Below are positions 46,004 through 56,139 of a stretch of 64,000 nt of DNA, one piece after another. A program made the position numbers and the translations under genes. The notes beneath the pieces are model-generated. The model had not been told where the DNA came from and did not search any database. It saw nothing but the letters and a program-made list of their open reading frames with translations. Location: assembly GCA_037200445.1 (NCBI GenBank), contig JBBCGH010000001.1:1674001-1738000 (forward strand), written 5' to 3'. The stretch comes from Alphaproteobacteria bacterium. GTDB taxonomy: Bacteria; Pseudomonadota; Alphaproteobacteria; Rhizobiales; Xanthobacteraceae. Position 1 is the stretch's first letter, and each line of letters begins with the position of its first letter.

Positions 46004-46798
46004 TCAGATCACCACGACTTTCGTTCCGACCTTCACACGGCCGTAGAGATCGATCACGTCTTCGTTGCGCATGCGGATGCAGCCTGAGGACACCTGCGTG
46101 CCGATGGTCCAGGGCTCGTTCGAGCCATGGATGCGGTAGAGCGACGAGCCGAGATACATCGCGCGTGCGCCGAGCGGGTTCTCCGGACCGCCCGCCATGT
46201 GGCGCGGCAGGTCGGGGCGGCGCTGCAGCATTTCGGGCGGCGGCGTCCAGTCCGGCCACTCGGCTTTGCGCGTGATGTTCTTCACGCCCGCCCAGGTGAA
46301 GCCGGGACGGCCGACGCCGATGCCGTAGCGCATGGCCTTGCCGCCGTCCTCGATCAGATAGAGGAACCTGTTGGGCGTATCGATCACGATCGTGCCCGGC
46401 GCGTGCTTGCCGTCGTATGCGACGGTCTGCGGCAGATAGCGCGGGTCGACTGCCTGGCGCGCAGGTTCGGTCTGGTACTGATAGGCCTGCGGCTGGCCGA
46501 AGAGCGAGCCCCGCGAGGCGAGCGATTGCTCGTACGGCTGGCCGGCGCGCGGATCGATGTACTGCGGCACCTGATAGGACGGCCGTACCGGGCGCGGCTC
46601 CGCGCCGCTGCCGTTGAAGACGAACTCGATGAAGCCGCCGCCCATCTGGCCGCGCTGGGCCGCGGCGTAGCGCTGCATCTGCGGCTGGGGTTCGGCCTGC
46701 TGCGAGTAGACCTGCGGCGCTGAGTAGCTCTGGCCGGAAGCGGGGAGGACAGTGGCGAAGAGCGGGATGAAGGCGAGGGACAAGGTATGGCGGGACAT
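46004..46798 (-). CDS. L,D-transpeptidase (YkuD domain), secreted
   Basis: A 264-residue periplasmic enzyme that cross-links peptidoglycan or attaches proteins to it. A signal peptide (about residues 1-22, ending LPASGQ) is followed by a Gln/Tyr-rich linker, then a YkuD domain from about residue 130 (APGTIVIDTPNRFLYLIEDGGKAMRYGIGVG in pieces). The catalytic motif is IHGSNEPWTIGTQVSSGCIRM (His and Cys, HxxxSxGCxRM form; quoted to show the ends: IHGSNE and SSGCIRM). I chose the ATG at 46796-46798 because it gives a good signal peptide; upstream in-frame starts exist. Bases 46799-47081 hold no gene I can see. Confidence 0.9.
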   Translation of the reverse strand: MSRHTLSLAFIPLFATVLPASGQSYSAPQVYSQQAEPQPQMQRYAAAQRGQMGGGFIEFVFNGSGAEPRPVRPSYQVPQYIDPRAGQPYEQSLASRGSLFGQPQAYQYQTEPARQAVDPRYLPQTVAYDGKHAPGTIVIDTPNRFLYLIEDGGKAMRYGIGVGRPGFTWAGVKNITRKAEWPDWTPPPEMLQRRPDLPRHMAGGPENPLGARAMYLGSSLYRIHGSNEPWTIGTQVSSGCIRMRNEDVIDLYGRVKVGTKVVVI

Positions 46799-47081
46799 TG
46801 ATGTACTCTCGAACATGATCGTCACAAGCAAGCCGGACGCGGCCTTGCGAGAGCAACATCGTCGGAAAAGGTGGTGCGTTTGGTAAACGGAATCGCGTGC
46901 GCGCGTTAATCACGTTGATTCAGATTCCATTCGTGATGTTACGGTTTATTTTGCGCAAAGGCCGATGGTTAATGCCGCGTATCATTGGCGCGTGCCGCCG
47001 TCGCAAGTCGTGCGCGCGTGAACCTCATCTTAAAGGCGAGCGCGTACTTCTTTTTTTGCGGGGATTGATCGAGGGGCGGGG

Positions 47082-47795
47082 ATGCTGGCGCGGCGCAAGC
47101 CATTTCGCATCGAGCAGGTGACGGGACGCGCGAGCGCCCAGGCGAGCGGCCCCGCGCACGCGCATCATCACGAGATCATGAGCGAGCTGCGCGCGTTGCG
47201 CTCGCTGGTGAAGCCGGCCGAAGAAGTCAGCGTGCAGATCGTCGAGGGCTACAAGGCCCAGATCGCCGAAGCGCAGAAGCTCAAGGCCGAGCTCGACCTG
47301 ATCTACGACGCGATCAACCAGACCAAGCAGGAGATCGCGACCGTCCATCTCACCGGCTTCAAGGGGCCGGAGATGGCGCGTGTCACCAACGAGCTCGATG
47401 CCATCGTCGGCGGCACCGAGCATGCGACCGAGGAGATCCTCTCCCATGCGGAGGCGATCGATCAGATGGCCGCAACGCTCGCGCCGCGGCTAAAGGATGA
47501 GCAGAACCAGCAGCTCGTCGCCGACATGCAGGAGCGCGTCATCAAGATCTTCGAAGCTTGCAATTTCCAGGACCTGACCGGCCAGCGCATTACCAAGGTG
47601 GTATCGACCCTGACCTTCATCGAAACCCACATCGTGCGGATGATGGAAATCTGGGGCGGGCTCGACGCCTTCAAGGGCATCGAGGCCGAGACGATGGGCA
47701 CGTGCGAGGGCGACGCCGGCCTCGTCAACGGCCCGAAGATCGAGGGCGAGGCGGGCCATGCCTCGCAGGACGATATCGACGCGCTGTTTGCCTAG
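47082..47795 (+). CDS. Second CheZ-like protein phosphatase
   Basis: A 237-residue, mainly helical protein sharing the CheZ signature FEACNFQDLTGQRITK with Asp164 and Gln168 at the catalytic positions, and ending DDIDALFA like a CheY-binding tail. It differs from the CheZ-like protein at 10085-10720 over most of its length and has an extra basic, histidine-containing N-terminus (ARRKPFRIEQVTG, HAHHHEIMSELRALR). It has GAGGGGCGGGG as ribosome site. No other chemotaxis gene is adjacent; its stop overlaps that of the convergent RES toxin gene. It may serve a different CheY or a non-flagellar response regulator. Confidence 0.8.
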   Translation: MLARRKPFRIEQVTGRASAQASGPAHAHHHEIMSELRALRSLVKPAEEVSVQIVEGYKAQIAEAQKLKAELDLIYDAINQTKQEIATVHLTGFKGPEMARVTNELDAIVGGTEHATEEILSHAEAIDQMAATLAPRLKDEQNQQLVADMQERVIKIFEACNFQDLTGQRITKVVSTLTFIETHIVRMMEIWGGLDAFKGIEAETMGTCEGDAGLVNGPKIEGEAGHASQDDIDALFA

Positions 47796-48247
47796 CTCTC
47801 CAGGAATGCCATCAGCCGCGGATCGAAGGCGGCGCGCACCGCTGAATCGAGCGTGATGCGCCGCGCGTCCGGATGCGCAGGGTTGAGCAGATAGTTCTCG
47901 GCATTCGGCACGATTGCGGACGGCACCCGCAGGAGTGCGCCTTCGTTGCCGCGCAGCCAGGCGTTGCCGCGCGCGCGCGTCCAATCGATTTGTTCGCGCC
48001 AATCGTTGGGCAATCCGGTCAGCGTCGTCACTGCGATGTCGTCGGGCACGTCGATGCCCAGAAGCTGGTAGTCCGTGGGCAGGTCCTCGGCGTCGATTTC
48101 GAGATGCACCATCGTTTCGAGGAGCGCCGAAGCCGGATGATCGGCGAGATAGACGACGCGCCGCCCGCGCGTGCGCCAGCGGCCCGAGGCGTAAAGCCCG
48201 CCGTCGCCCGACAGATTGGCGTGATTGGAAATCCGCCAGAGCCGCAT
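47792..48247 (-). CDS. RES domain toxin (NAD+-degrading), RES-Xre system
   Basis: A 151-residue RES-domain protein. Family members degrade NAD+ by phosphorolysis or hydrolysis and so arrest growth. Conserved features: the Arg in LWRIS near the start, GLYASGRWRTRGRRVVYLAD (residues about 17-36), Glu in SALLETMVHLEI, and the Ser/Asn region of LLRVPSAIVPNAENYLLNP. Start is the ATG at 48245-48247. It lies downstream of an MbcA/ParS/Xre-type antitoxin gene on the same strand, the usual order, but a 50-base palindromic repeat separates the two. Confidence 0.88.
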   Translation of the reverse strand: MRLWRISNHANLSGDGGLYASGRWRTRGRRVVYLADHPASALLETMVHLEIDAEDLPTDYQLLGIDVPDDIAVTTLTGLPNDWREQIDWTRARGNAWLRGNEGALLRVPSAIVPNAENYLLNPAHPDARRITLDSAVRAAFDPRLMAFLES

Positions 48248-48266
48248 CAAGAGTTATTTCTTTGCC

Positions 48267-48316
48267 GCATGTTCTTTGTCGGCGAACCGGTTCCCACTTC
48301 GCCGGAACATGCGGTC
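48267..48316. repeat. Palindromic repeat between antitoxin and toxin genes
   Basis: CCGCATGTTC at the left pairs with GGAACATGCGG at the right; the middle contains GGCGAACCGGTTCCCACTT. It is a variant copy of the element at 10728-10774. It overlaps the antitoxin stop codon by one or two bases and ends 19 bases before the toxin start, so it sits exactly in the operon junction. Confidence 0.78.
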
Positions 48317-48716
48317 AGGCAAAAATGCCGTGCTCGATGCGGAACAGCATTTCCTCGACGACGCGCGCTCCGGCCTCGCTCGCGAGATAGGCGAGCGGGG
48401 TTTCACCGTTAAGCTCGCGTTTCGGCTTGCGCAGCCAGCGATGCGCCTTCTCGGGCTCGCCGAACACGCGTTCGGCCTGCGCGGCGATGCGATCGAGCCG
48501 CAGCGCCTTGTCGGTTTCCTCGACGGTGAGCGGCTCGTTCGCGGCCTTGCGGCGCGCCAGCGTTCGCTTCGGTACGACCAGCGCGAAGATCTCGTCCTCG
48601 CTGTAGCCGTGGCGGGATAGGGCGCTGAGCGCATTCGGCAAAACGCGATTGTCCTCGACCTCAAAGCTTGCTGGCCCTTCGGCGAAGCCGGGGATTTCGG
48701 TCAGTTTGTTGCCCAT
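48315..48716 (-). CDS. MbcA/ParS/Xre-type antitoxin
   Basis: A 133-residue antitoxin partner of the RES toxin. The N-terminal part contains the Xre-like helices (ALSALSRHGYSEDEIFALVVPKRTLARRKA, cited as residues about 30-60), and the C-terminal toxin-binding MbcA/ParS domain ends KPKRELNGETPLAYLASEAGARVVEEML (about 98-125, cited in part). LNGETPL is highly typical. I use the ATG at 48714-48716; another ATG at 48738-48740 would add eight residues but lies inside the inverted repeat proposed as the operator. Confidence 0.82.
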   Translation of the reverse strand: MGNKLTEIPGFAEGPASFEVEDNRVLPNALSALSRHGYSEDEIFALVVPKRTLARRKAANEPLTVEETDKALRLDRIAAQAERVFGEPEKAHRWLRKPKRELNGETPLAYLASEAGARVVEEMLFRIEHGIFA

Positions 48717-48730
48717 GACTCTATGCCATT

Positions 48731-48756
48731 TGCCACGCATAATTGACAAAGTGGCA
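48731..48756. promoter_or_regulatory. Inverted repeat upstream of the toxin-antitoxin operon
   Basis: TGCCAC (48731-48736) and GTGGCA (48751-48756) form an inverted repeat spaced by 14 bases; ATGCCATT just to the left repeats part of it. It directly precedes the antitoxin start and overlaps a possible -35 (TTGTCA on the minus strand). It is a good candidate for binding by the Xre-type antitoxin. Confidence 0.5.
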
Positions 48757-48973
48757 TTTTCGTTCCCGTTTGTCCAGTCCCCTGCCAAGGCTTGGAGGGG
48801 AAAGGCTTTTCTCGGGCGCTTTCCCCCGGCCAACGGGCCTGCTACAAGCGCGCCCCATGAGTGCGCGCCCGATTATCGTGATTCCGATTACCGGCCCGGC
48901 CTCCGCCTGATTTCAGGCCGAGTTCCGGGACAAGCCGTTTTCCGCGCCACCCCTTTCAATCCAGCGATCTCCC

Positions 48974-51900
48974 ATGACTGACGCCCGCGACTACAGCGCG
49001 ACGCTGTTCCTGCCGCAAACCGACTTTCCGATGCGCGCCGGCCTGCCGCAGAAGGAGCCGGAGATTCTCGCGCGCTGGGAAAAGCTCGGCGTGTACGCCC
49101 GGCTGCGCGAGGCCGCGCGCGGCAAGCCGAAGTTCGTGCTGCACGACGGCCCGCCTTATGCAAACGGCAACATTCATCTCGGCACTGCGCTCAACAAGAT
49201 CCTGAAGGATGTGGTGACGCGCTCGCAGCAGATGCTCGGCTACGACTCGAACTACGTGCCGGGCTGGGACTGCCACGGCCTGCCGATCGAGTGGAAGATC
49301 GAGGAGGAGTACCGCGCCAAGGGCAAGAACAAGGACGCGGTGCCGATCAACGAATTCCGCGCCGAATGCCGCGCCTTCGCGGAGCACTGGCTTTCCGTGC
49401 AGCGCGAGGAGTTCAAGCGGCTCGGCGTCGAGGGCGACTGGGCAAATCCCTACACCACGATGAGCTTTGCGGCCGAGGCGCAGATCGCGCGCGAGCTGAT
49501 GAAGTTCGCCGCGAACGGCACGCTCTACCGCGGCTCCAAGCCGGTGATGTGGAGTGTGGTCGAGAAGACCGCGCTCGCCGAGGCCGAGGTGGAGTATTAC
49601 GACTACACGTCGGATCAGGTGTGGGTGAAGTTTCCGGTTAATCCCAACTCCGTCCAAGTTGGTCTGGCTATGGATATAGACTCGCCATATCGCCATACAA
49701 AAGCGGAGTTTCTTGACGGCGCATTCGTTGTCATATGGACGACAACACCTTGGACATTGCCTGGCAACCGCGCGATCAGCTTCTCTCCGAAACTCCCCTA
49801 CGGTCTCTACCAAGTCACTGATGCGCCCGCTGACAATTGGGTCAAGACTGGCGACCTTCTCGTAATCGCTGATTTACTTGCTGAAAGCGTGCTGAAGCAG
49901 GCGCGAGTCACTAGCTATTCGCGGGTTGAGGGAGTTCCGGCCTCATTGCTGGAAAAACTAGAGGTATGGCACCCGCTAAAAGGATTTGCAGGCGACTACG
50001 ATTTTCGCGTGCCTCTGCTTCCCGGCGATCACGTCACCGACGACGCCGGCACGGGTTTCGTGCATACCGCGCCTGGTCACGGCCGCGAGGACTTCGAAGT
50101 GTGGACCGGCAGCGCGCGCGAGTTGGAGCGGCGCGGCGTCAACTCGGCGATCCCCTATACGGTCGACGAGAACGGCGCGTTCACCGAACAGGCGCCGGGC
50201 TTCACCGGCAAGCGCGTCATCAACGACAAGGGCGAGAAGGGCGATGCCAACGAGGCGGTCATCAAGGCGCTGATCGACGCCGGAATGCTGATCGCGCGCG
50301 GACGGCTGAAGCATCAGTATCCGCACTCGTGGCGTTCCAAGAAGCCGGTGATCTTCCGCAACACACCGCAATGGTTCATCGCGATGGACAAGCCGTTCAG
50401 CTTGGCCGCACGCGACGACAAGCCGGATACCCTGCGTCATCGTGCGCTCACCGCGATCAAAGAGACGCGCTGGGTGCCGCCGCAGGGCGAGAACCGCATC
50501 AACGGGATGATCGAGAGCCGGCCCGACTGGGTGATCTCGCGCCAGCGCGCCTGGGGCGTGCCGATCGCGGTGTTCGTGCGCGAGGTCGGCGACGGCTCGG
50601 TCGAAATCTTGCAGGACGAGGCGGTGAACAAGCGCATCGGCGATGCCTTCGAGGCCGAGGGCGCGGATGCGTGGTACGCGGCGGGGGCACGCGAGCGCTT
50701 CCTCGGCAGCCTCGCCAACGAAGACTGGCAGAAGGTCGACGACATCCTCGATGTGTGGTTCGACTCGGGCTCGACGCATGCCTTTACGCTCGAGGACCCG
50801 CGCCACTTCCCGACGCTCGCCGGCATCAAGCGCAAGATGTACGGCGGCGACGACACCGTGATGTATCTGGAAGGCTCCGACCAGCATCGCGGCTGGTTTC
50901 ATTCCTCGCTGCTCGAGTCCTGCGGGACGCGCGGGGTCGCGCCGTTCGACGTGGTGCTGACCCACGGCTTCATCCTCGACGAAAAGGGCGAGGACAAGAT
51001 GTCGAAGTCGCGCGGCAACGTGATCTCGCCGCAGGACGTGATGCGCACGCACGGCGCCGACATCCTGCGCCTGTGGGTGACGGCCTCGGACTACGCCGAC
51101 GACATCCGCTTTGGGCCGGAGATCCTGAAGAATTTCACCGAGATCTATCGCAAGCTGCGCAACACGCTGCGCTGGATGCTCGGCAACCTCGCGCATTTCC
51201 GGCCCGAGGACCGCGTCGCGGTCGCGAAGATGCCGGAGCTCGAGCGGCTGATGCTGCATCGCTTGGCCGAGCTCGATGCGCAGGTGCGCCAAGCCTATGC
51301 GGAGTTCGACTACAAGCGCATCTTTGCGGCGCTCAACCAGTTCATGACCGTCGATCTCTCGGCGTTCTACTTCGACATCCGCAAGGACGCGCTCTACTGC
51401 GACCCGTATTCGTCGGTGACGCGCAAGGCGGCGCTCACCGTCATCGACGAGGTATTCCGCTGCACCGTGACGTGGCTCGCGCCGATGCTGTGCTTCACCG
51501 CCGAGGAGGCGTTCCTCGCGCGCTATCCGGGCGAAGGCTCCTCCGTGCACCTTGAGCTGTTCCCGGACCTGCCGGCGAACTGGCGCGACGATGCGCTCGC
51601 CGAGAAGTGGCGCAAGGTGCGTGACGTGCGCCGTGTGGTCACCGGCGCACTCGAACTGGAGCGTGCCGCAAAGCGCATCGGGTCATCGCTGGAAGCTGCG
51701 CCCGTGGTCTATGTGTCGGATGCGGAGCTGCTCGCGGCGCTGGTCGATGTCGATCTCGCCGAAGTGTCGATCACCTCAGGCGCGACGCTGGTCGAAGGCG
51801 AGGGGCCGGCGGAGGCCTTCCGGCTCGACGACGTGAAGGGCGTCGCCGTGGTGCCGAACCGTGCGGAAGGCCGGAAGTGCGCGCGCTCATGGAAAATCTC

Positions 51901-51997
51901 ACCGAGCGTCGGCTCCGATCCGGACTACCCCGACGTCACCCCGCGTGACGCGCAGGCGTTGCGCGAGTGGGACGCAATGCGGAAAGCGGCAGAATAA
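48974..51997 (+). CDS. ileS: Isoleucyl-tRNA synthetase
   Basis: A 1007-residue class I synthetase. The HIGH-type motif reads [10 protein letters not shown], with His68 and Gly70 kept and Thr71 in place of the last His. The editing domain CP1 spans about residues 190-430 and includes [11 protein letters not shown] and [17 protein letters not shown] is intact (DKMSKSRGN, about residue 676). The C-terminus reads [15 protein letters not shown], lacking a full zinc finger. Bases about 49627-50010 (residues about 219-346), inside CP1, are near 50 percent GC with A/T-ending codons while flanks are near 70 percent; the frame is intact. lspA follows after 1 base. Confidence 0.96.
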   Translation: MTDARDYSATLFLPQTDFPMRAGLPQKEPEILARWEKLGVYARLREAARGKPKFVLHDGPPYANGNIHLGTALNKILKDVVTRSQQMLGYDSNYVPGWDCHGLPIEWKIEEEYRAKGKNKDAVPINEFRAECRAFAEHWLSVQREEFKRLGVEGDWANPYTTMSFAAEAQIARELMKFAANGTLYRGSKPVMWSVVEKTALAEAEVEYYDYTSDQVWVKFPVNPNSVQVGLAMDIDSPYRHTKAEFLDGAFVVIWTTTPWTLPGNRAISFSPKLPYGLYQVTDAPADNWVKTGDLLVIADLLAESVLKQARVTSYSRVEGVPASLLEKLEVWHPLKGFAGDYDFRVPLLPGDHVTDDAGTGFVHTAPGHGREDFEVWTGSARELERRGVNSAIPYTVDENGAFTEQAPGFTGKRVINDKGEKGDANEAVIKALIDAGMLIARGRLKHQYPHSWRSKKPVIFRNTPQWFIAMDKPFSLAARDDKPDTLRHRALTAIKETRWVPPQGENRINGMIESRPDWVISRQRAWGVPIAVFVREVGDGSVEILQDEAVNKRIGDAFEAEGADAWYAAGARERFLGSLANEDWQKVDDILDVWFDSGSTHAFTLEDPRHFPTLAGIKRKMYGGDDTVMYLEGSDQHRGWFHSSLLESCGTRGVAPFDVVLTHGFILDEKGEDKMSKSRGNVISPQDVMRTHGADILRLWVTASDYADDIRFGPEILKNFTEIYRKLRNTLRWMLGNLAHFRPEDRVAVAKMPELERLMLHRLAELDAQVRQAYAEFDYKRIFAALNQFMTVDLSAFYFDIRKDALYCDPYSSVTRKAALTVIDEVFRCTVTWLAPMLCFTAEEAFLARYPGEGSSVHLELFPDLPANWRDDALAEKWRKVRDVRRVVTGALELERAAKRIGSSLEAAPVVYVSDAELLAALVDVDLAEVSITSGATLVEGEGPAEAFRLDDVKGVAVVPNRAEGRKCARSWKISPSVGSDPDYPDVTPRDAQALREWDAMRKAAE

Positions 51998-51998
51998 C

Positions 51999-52523
51999 GT
52001 GTTGCCCAAATATGCGTGGGGCCCGTTTAGTCGCTTCGGCGTGGTCGTGGCGCTCATCGTCTGCGCGATCGACCAGGCGGTAAAGCTCTGGCTGCTCAAT
52101 GTGTTCGATCTCGCCAACCGCGGCATCGTGCACATCACGCCGTTTCTCGATTTTGTCCTGACCTGGAACACCGGCATCAGCTACGGCCTGCTTCCGCAGG
52201 AAAGCGACGTTGGCCGCTACGTGCTCCTGGGCCTCAAGGCCGGGGCGGTTCTCGTCTTGTGGGCCTGGCTCGCACGGGCGGAATTCAGGCTGACCGCGCT
52301 CGCGCTGGGCCTGATCATCGGCGGGGCCGTCGGAAATGCGATCGACAGCGTCGCCTACGGGGCGGTGGTCGATTTCGTCCTGTTTCACATCACGACCAAA
52401 TCGTTCAATTTCGTCTGGTATGTCTTCAACCTGGCGGATGCCGCCATCGTTGCCGGGGTGATCGGACTCTTGTATGAATACGGTCTGGGCGGAGCGCCGC
52501 AAAAGCGCCCTGATCCCCCGTGA
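51999..52523 (+). CDS. lspA: Lipoprotein signal peptidase (signal peptidase II)
   Basis: A 174-residue inner-membrane aspartic protease that cleaves prolipoproteins. Four membrane helices are evident, and the two catalytic aspartates are in GNAIDSVAYGAVVDF and FNLADAAI (usual GNLIDR and FNVADS). NTGISYGLL corresponds to the conserved NxGxxF region. The start is a GTG at 51999, one base after the ileS stop; an alternative TTG follows directly. The ileS-lspA order is the common one and implies coupled translation. Confidence 0.93.
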   Translation: MLPKYAWGPFSRFGVVVALIVCAIDQAVKLWLLNVFDLANRGIVHITPFLDFVLTWNTGISYGLLPQESDVGRYVLLGLKAGAVLVLWAWLARAEFRLTALALGLIIGGAVGNAIDSVAYGAVVDFVLFHITTKSFNFVWYVFNLADAAIVAGVIGLLYEYGLGGAPQKRPDPP

Positions 52524-52625
52524 AGGATGGGGTGAATTGGCAACAGCGGGGCGGCGAAGGTCGCGGGATACCGCGGCGTTGAACCGGCAAGACGGATGAT
52601 TGCCATGCATGATGAGCAGCCCGGA

Positions 52626-53336
52626 ATGAGCCTGCGTCGGCTTCTGATGGCTCTTGCGTGCGGCGCGCTGATGGCGCTGCCGGTCGCGGCCGCCGCGCAG
52701 CAGGCCCAGGACGATGACGAGGATACGTTCGAGCAGAAGATCATCAAAAACATCCTCGGCGGCATGGGGGTCGACGTTGGCCGCCCCGGGATCGACTACC
52801 GCGAGCGCTCGCCGCTGGTGATCCCGCCGACGCGCGATCTGCCGCCTCCACAGGCTTCCGCAGCGGCCGCGACGGCAAGCAATCCCGCCTGGCCGCGTGA
52901 AGCCGAGCGCAAGGTCCAGGCCGGCAAAGGCAAGGGCAAGAACACCCGCGCAACGCCCGACGAGCCCGGCAGCGAGTCGGCGCTGACACCGGACGAGCTC
53001 AACCGCGGCGTCAATCCGCGGGCACCGCGCGTCACCGATCCCTCGCAGACGATCGGCTCGATCGAAGAGGCCAATATCGGCCGCCAGATGAGCCCGGCCC
53101 AGCTCAATAACAAGGGCAGCATCTTCAACTGGAATGCCCTGATGGGCACCCATCTCAACGAAACTGCCAAGTTCGAGAAGGAGCCGGAGCGCAACGCGCT
53201 GACCCAGCCTCCCTCCGGCTACCAGACGCCGTCGCCCGCCTATCCTTATGGCGCCGGAACCGAGAAGGGCAGCGGATGGAAGATTCCAACCATCCTGGAT
53301 CGCCCGGCTGGCATAAACGAAGGCAAAGACCAGTAA
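52626..53336 (+). CDS. Secreted DUF3035-like protein
   Basis: A 236-residue protein with a signal peptide (residues about 1-26, ending VAAAAQQ) and a mostly polar, low-complexity body. RERSPLVIPPTRDLPPP (about residues 59-75) resembles the core of DUF3035 proteins (PLVIPPxxxLxPP), which in Caulobacter include the outer-membrane assembly partner BamF. No lipobox cysteine is present, unlike BamF. It lies between lspA and a pair of M16 peptidase-family genes, the usual genomic place in alphaproteobacteria. An upstream in-frame ATG at 52596 exists. The family call is moderate; function is unknown. Confidence 0.6.
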   Translation: MSLRRLLMALACGALMALPVAAAAQQAQDDDEDTFEQKIIKNILGGMGVDVGRPGIDYRERSPLVIPPTRDLPPPQASAAAATASNPAWPREAERKVQAGKGKGKNTRATPDEPGSESALTPDELNRGVNPRAPRVTDPSQTIGSIEEANIGRQMSPAQLNNKGSIFNWNALMGTHLNETAKFEKEPERNALTQPPSGYQTPSPAYPYGAGTEKGSGWKIPTILDRPAGINEGKDQ

Positions 53337-53405
53337 TCCTTGCGCGGTTTGCCGCGCCATAACCGGCCATCTGTGCTAGGCACCGGGGCCCTGAGAGCAT
53401 CACCC

Positions 53406-54772
<1,367 letters not shown>

Positions 54773-54776
<4 letters not shown>

Positions 54777-56092
54777 ACAGGATTGTCGCGCTCGCGCTCG
54801 GCTTCGCAATCAGCCTCGCGGCGGGCAGCGCCGATGCCGCCAGCAAGATCCAGGCAATTACATCGCCGGGCGGCATCAAGGCCTGGCTGGTGAGCGAGCC
54901 TTCGGTGCCGATCGTGGCACTCGACTACTCATTCAAGGGCGGCGGCAACGCGGATCCGGCCGGCAAGCCGGCGGTTGCCGCCATGCTCGCCGCCTTGCTC
55001 GATGAGGGCGCCGGCGAATTCGATGCACGCGCCTTTCAGGAGCGGATGGAGGAGAAGGCGATCCAGCTCGGCTTCTCGGCCAATCGCGATCAGTTCCGCG
55101 GATCGATGCACACGCTCGCAGCCAACCTCGACGAGGCCGTGAACCTGCTGCGCCTTGCGCTCACCGCGCCGCGTTTCGACGAAGAGCCGGTGGCGCGCAT
55201 CCGCGACCAGTTGCAGGCGCAACTCGTGCGCAACAGCACCAATCCAAACGACATCGCGAGCCGCCGCTGGTGGGCGACGGCGTTCCCGGGACATCCCTAT
55301 GGCGAGCCGGGCACCGGGACGGCGGAATCGCTTGCCGCCATCACGGTGGATGATCTGAAGGAGTACGTCCGCAACGTCTTCGCGCGCGACACGCTGATCA
55401 TCGGCATCGTCGGCGATCTCGACGCCGAGAAGGCCGGGAATGTCATCGACCGCGTCTTTGGCAGCCTGCCCGAGAAGGCGAAGCTCGATCCCGTCCCGCC
55501 AGCGACCATGCACGGGCTCGGCGAGCGCGTCGTCGTTAACCTCGACGTTCCGCAGACCGTCATCAACTTCGGCGCGCCGGGCCTTGCACGCAACGATCCG
55601 GATTTCTTCGCGGCTTACATCGTCAATCACATCTATGGCGCCGGCTCGATGAGCTCGCGGCTCTACCATGAGGTGCGCGAGAAGCGCGGGCTCGCCTATG
55701 GCATCCGCACCAGTCTGCTCTGGCTGGACCATGCCGACATTCTCAGCGGCGGCACCGCGACGCGTGGAGACCGCGCCGCCGAAACCCTGTCGCTGATCGA
55801 TGCGGAAACGAAGCGGATGGCCGCCGAAGGCCCGACCCAGGAAGAGCTGGACAAGGCCAAGGCCTACCTCAAGGGCTCGTACGCGATCGCCTTCGACACA
55901 TCGAGCAAGATCGCGGGCCAGCTTGTGCAGATTCAACTCGACAAGCTCGGCATCGATTATCCCGAGAAGCGCAACGCGATGATCGACGCCGTGACGCTCG
56001 TGGACGCCAAGCGCGTCGCCAAGCGGCTGCTCGACACCAAAACGCTCACCCTTGTGGTCGGACGCGCGCAGGGTCTCATCAAGTCGAATTAG
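54773..56092 (+). CDS. M16 family protein, non-catalytic partner subunit
   Basis: A 439-residue secreted M16 homolog (signal peptide about residues 1-21, ending ADAAS). Where the catalytic subunit has HxxEH this protein reads LLDEGAGEF, so it cannot bind zinc. The substrate-contacting segment REKRGLAYGIRTS (about residues 300-312) is retained. This is the standard pattern of a catalytic and a partner subunit encoded in tandem. It starts with a TTG overlapping the upstream stop codon (TTGA), so the two are made in coupled amounts. Confidence 0.88.
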
Positions 56093-56139
56093 CCCCGAAG
56101 GCGTGGAACTTTTCTGCCGCAACGTCGTCATGGTGCGGG

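Noticed and set aside
47792-48716. RES/Xre pair considered as a plasmid or phage remnant
   Set aside because: No other mobile genes are nearby and flanking genes are chromosomal; composition is normal.
49976-51550. Long open frames on the minus strand opposite ileS and similar ones opposite the M16, mutL and GT2 genes
   Set aside because: They are antisense shadows created by high GC third positions; they lack ribosome sites and recognisable domains, and the plus-strand genes are certain.
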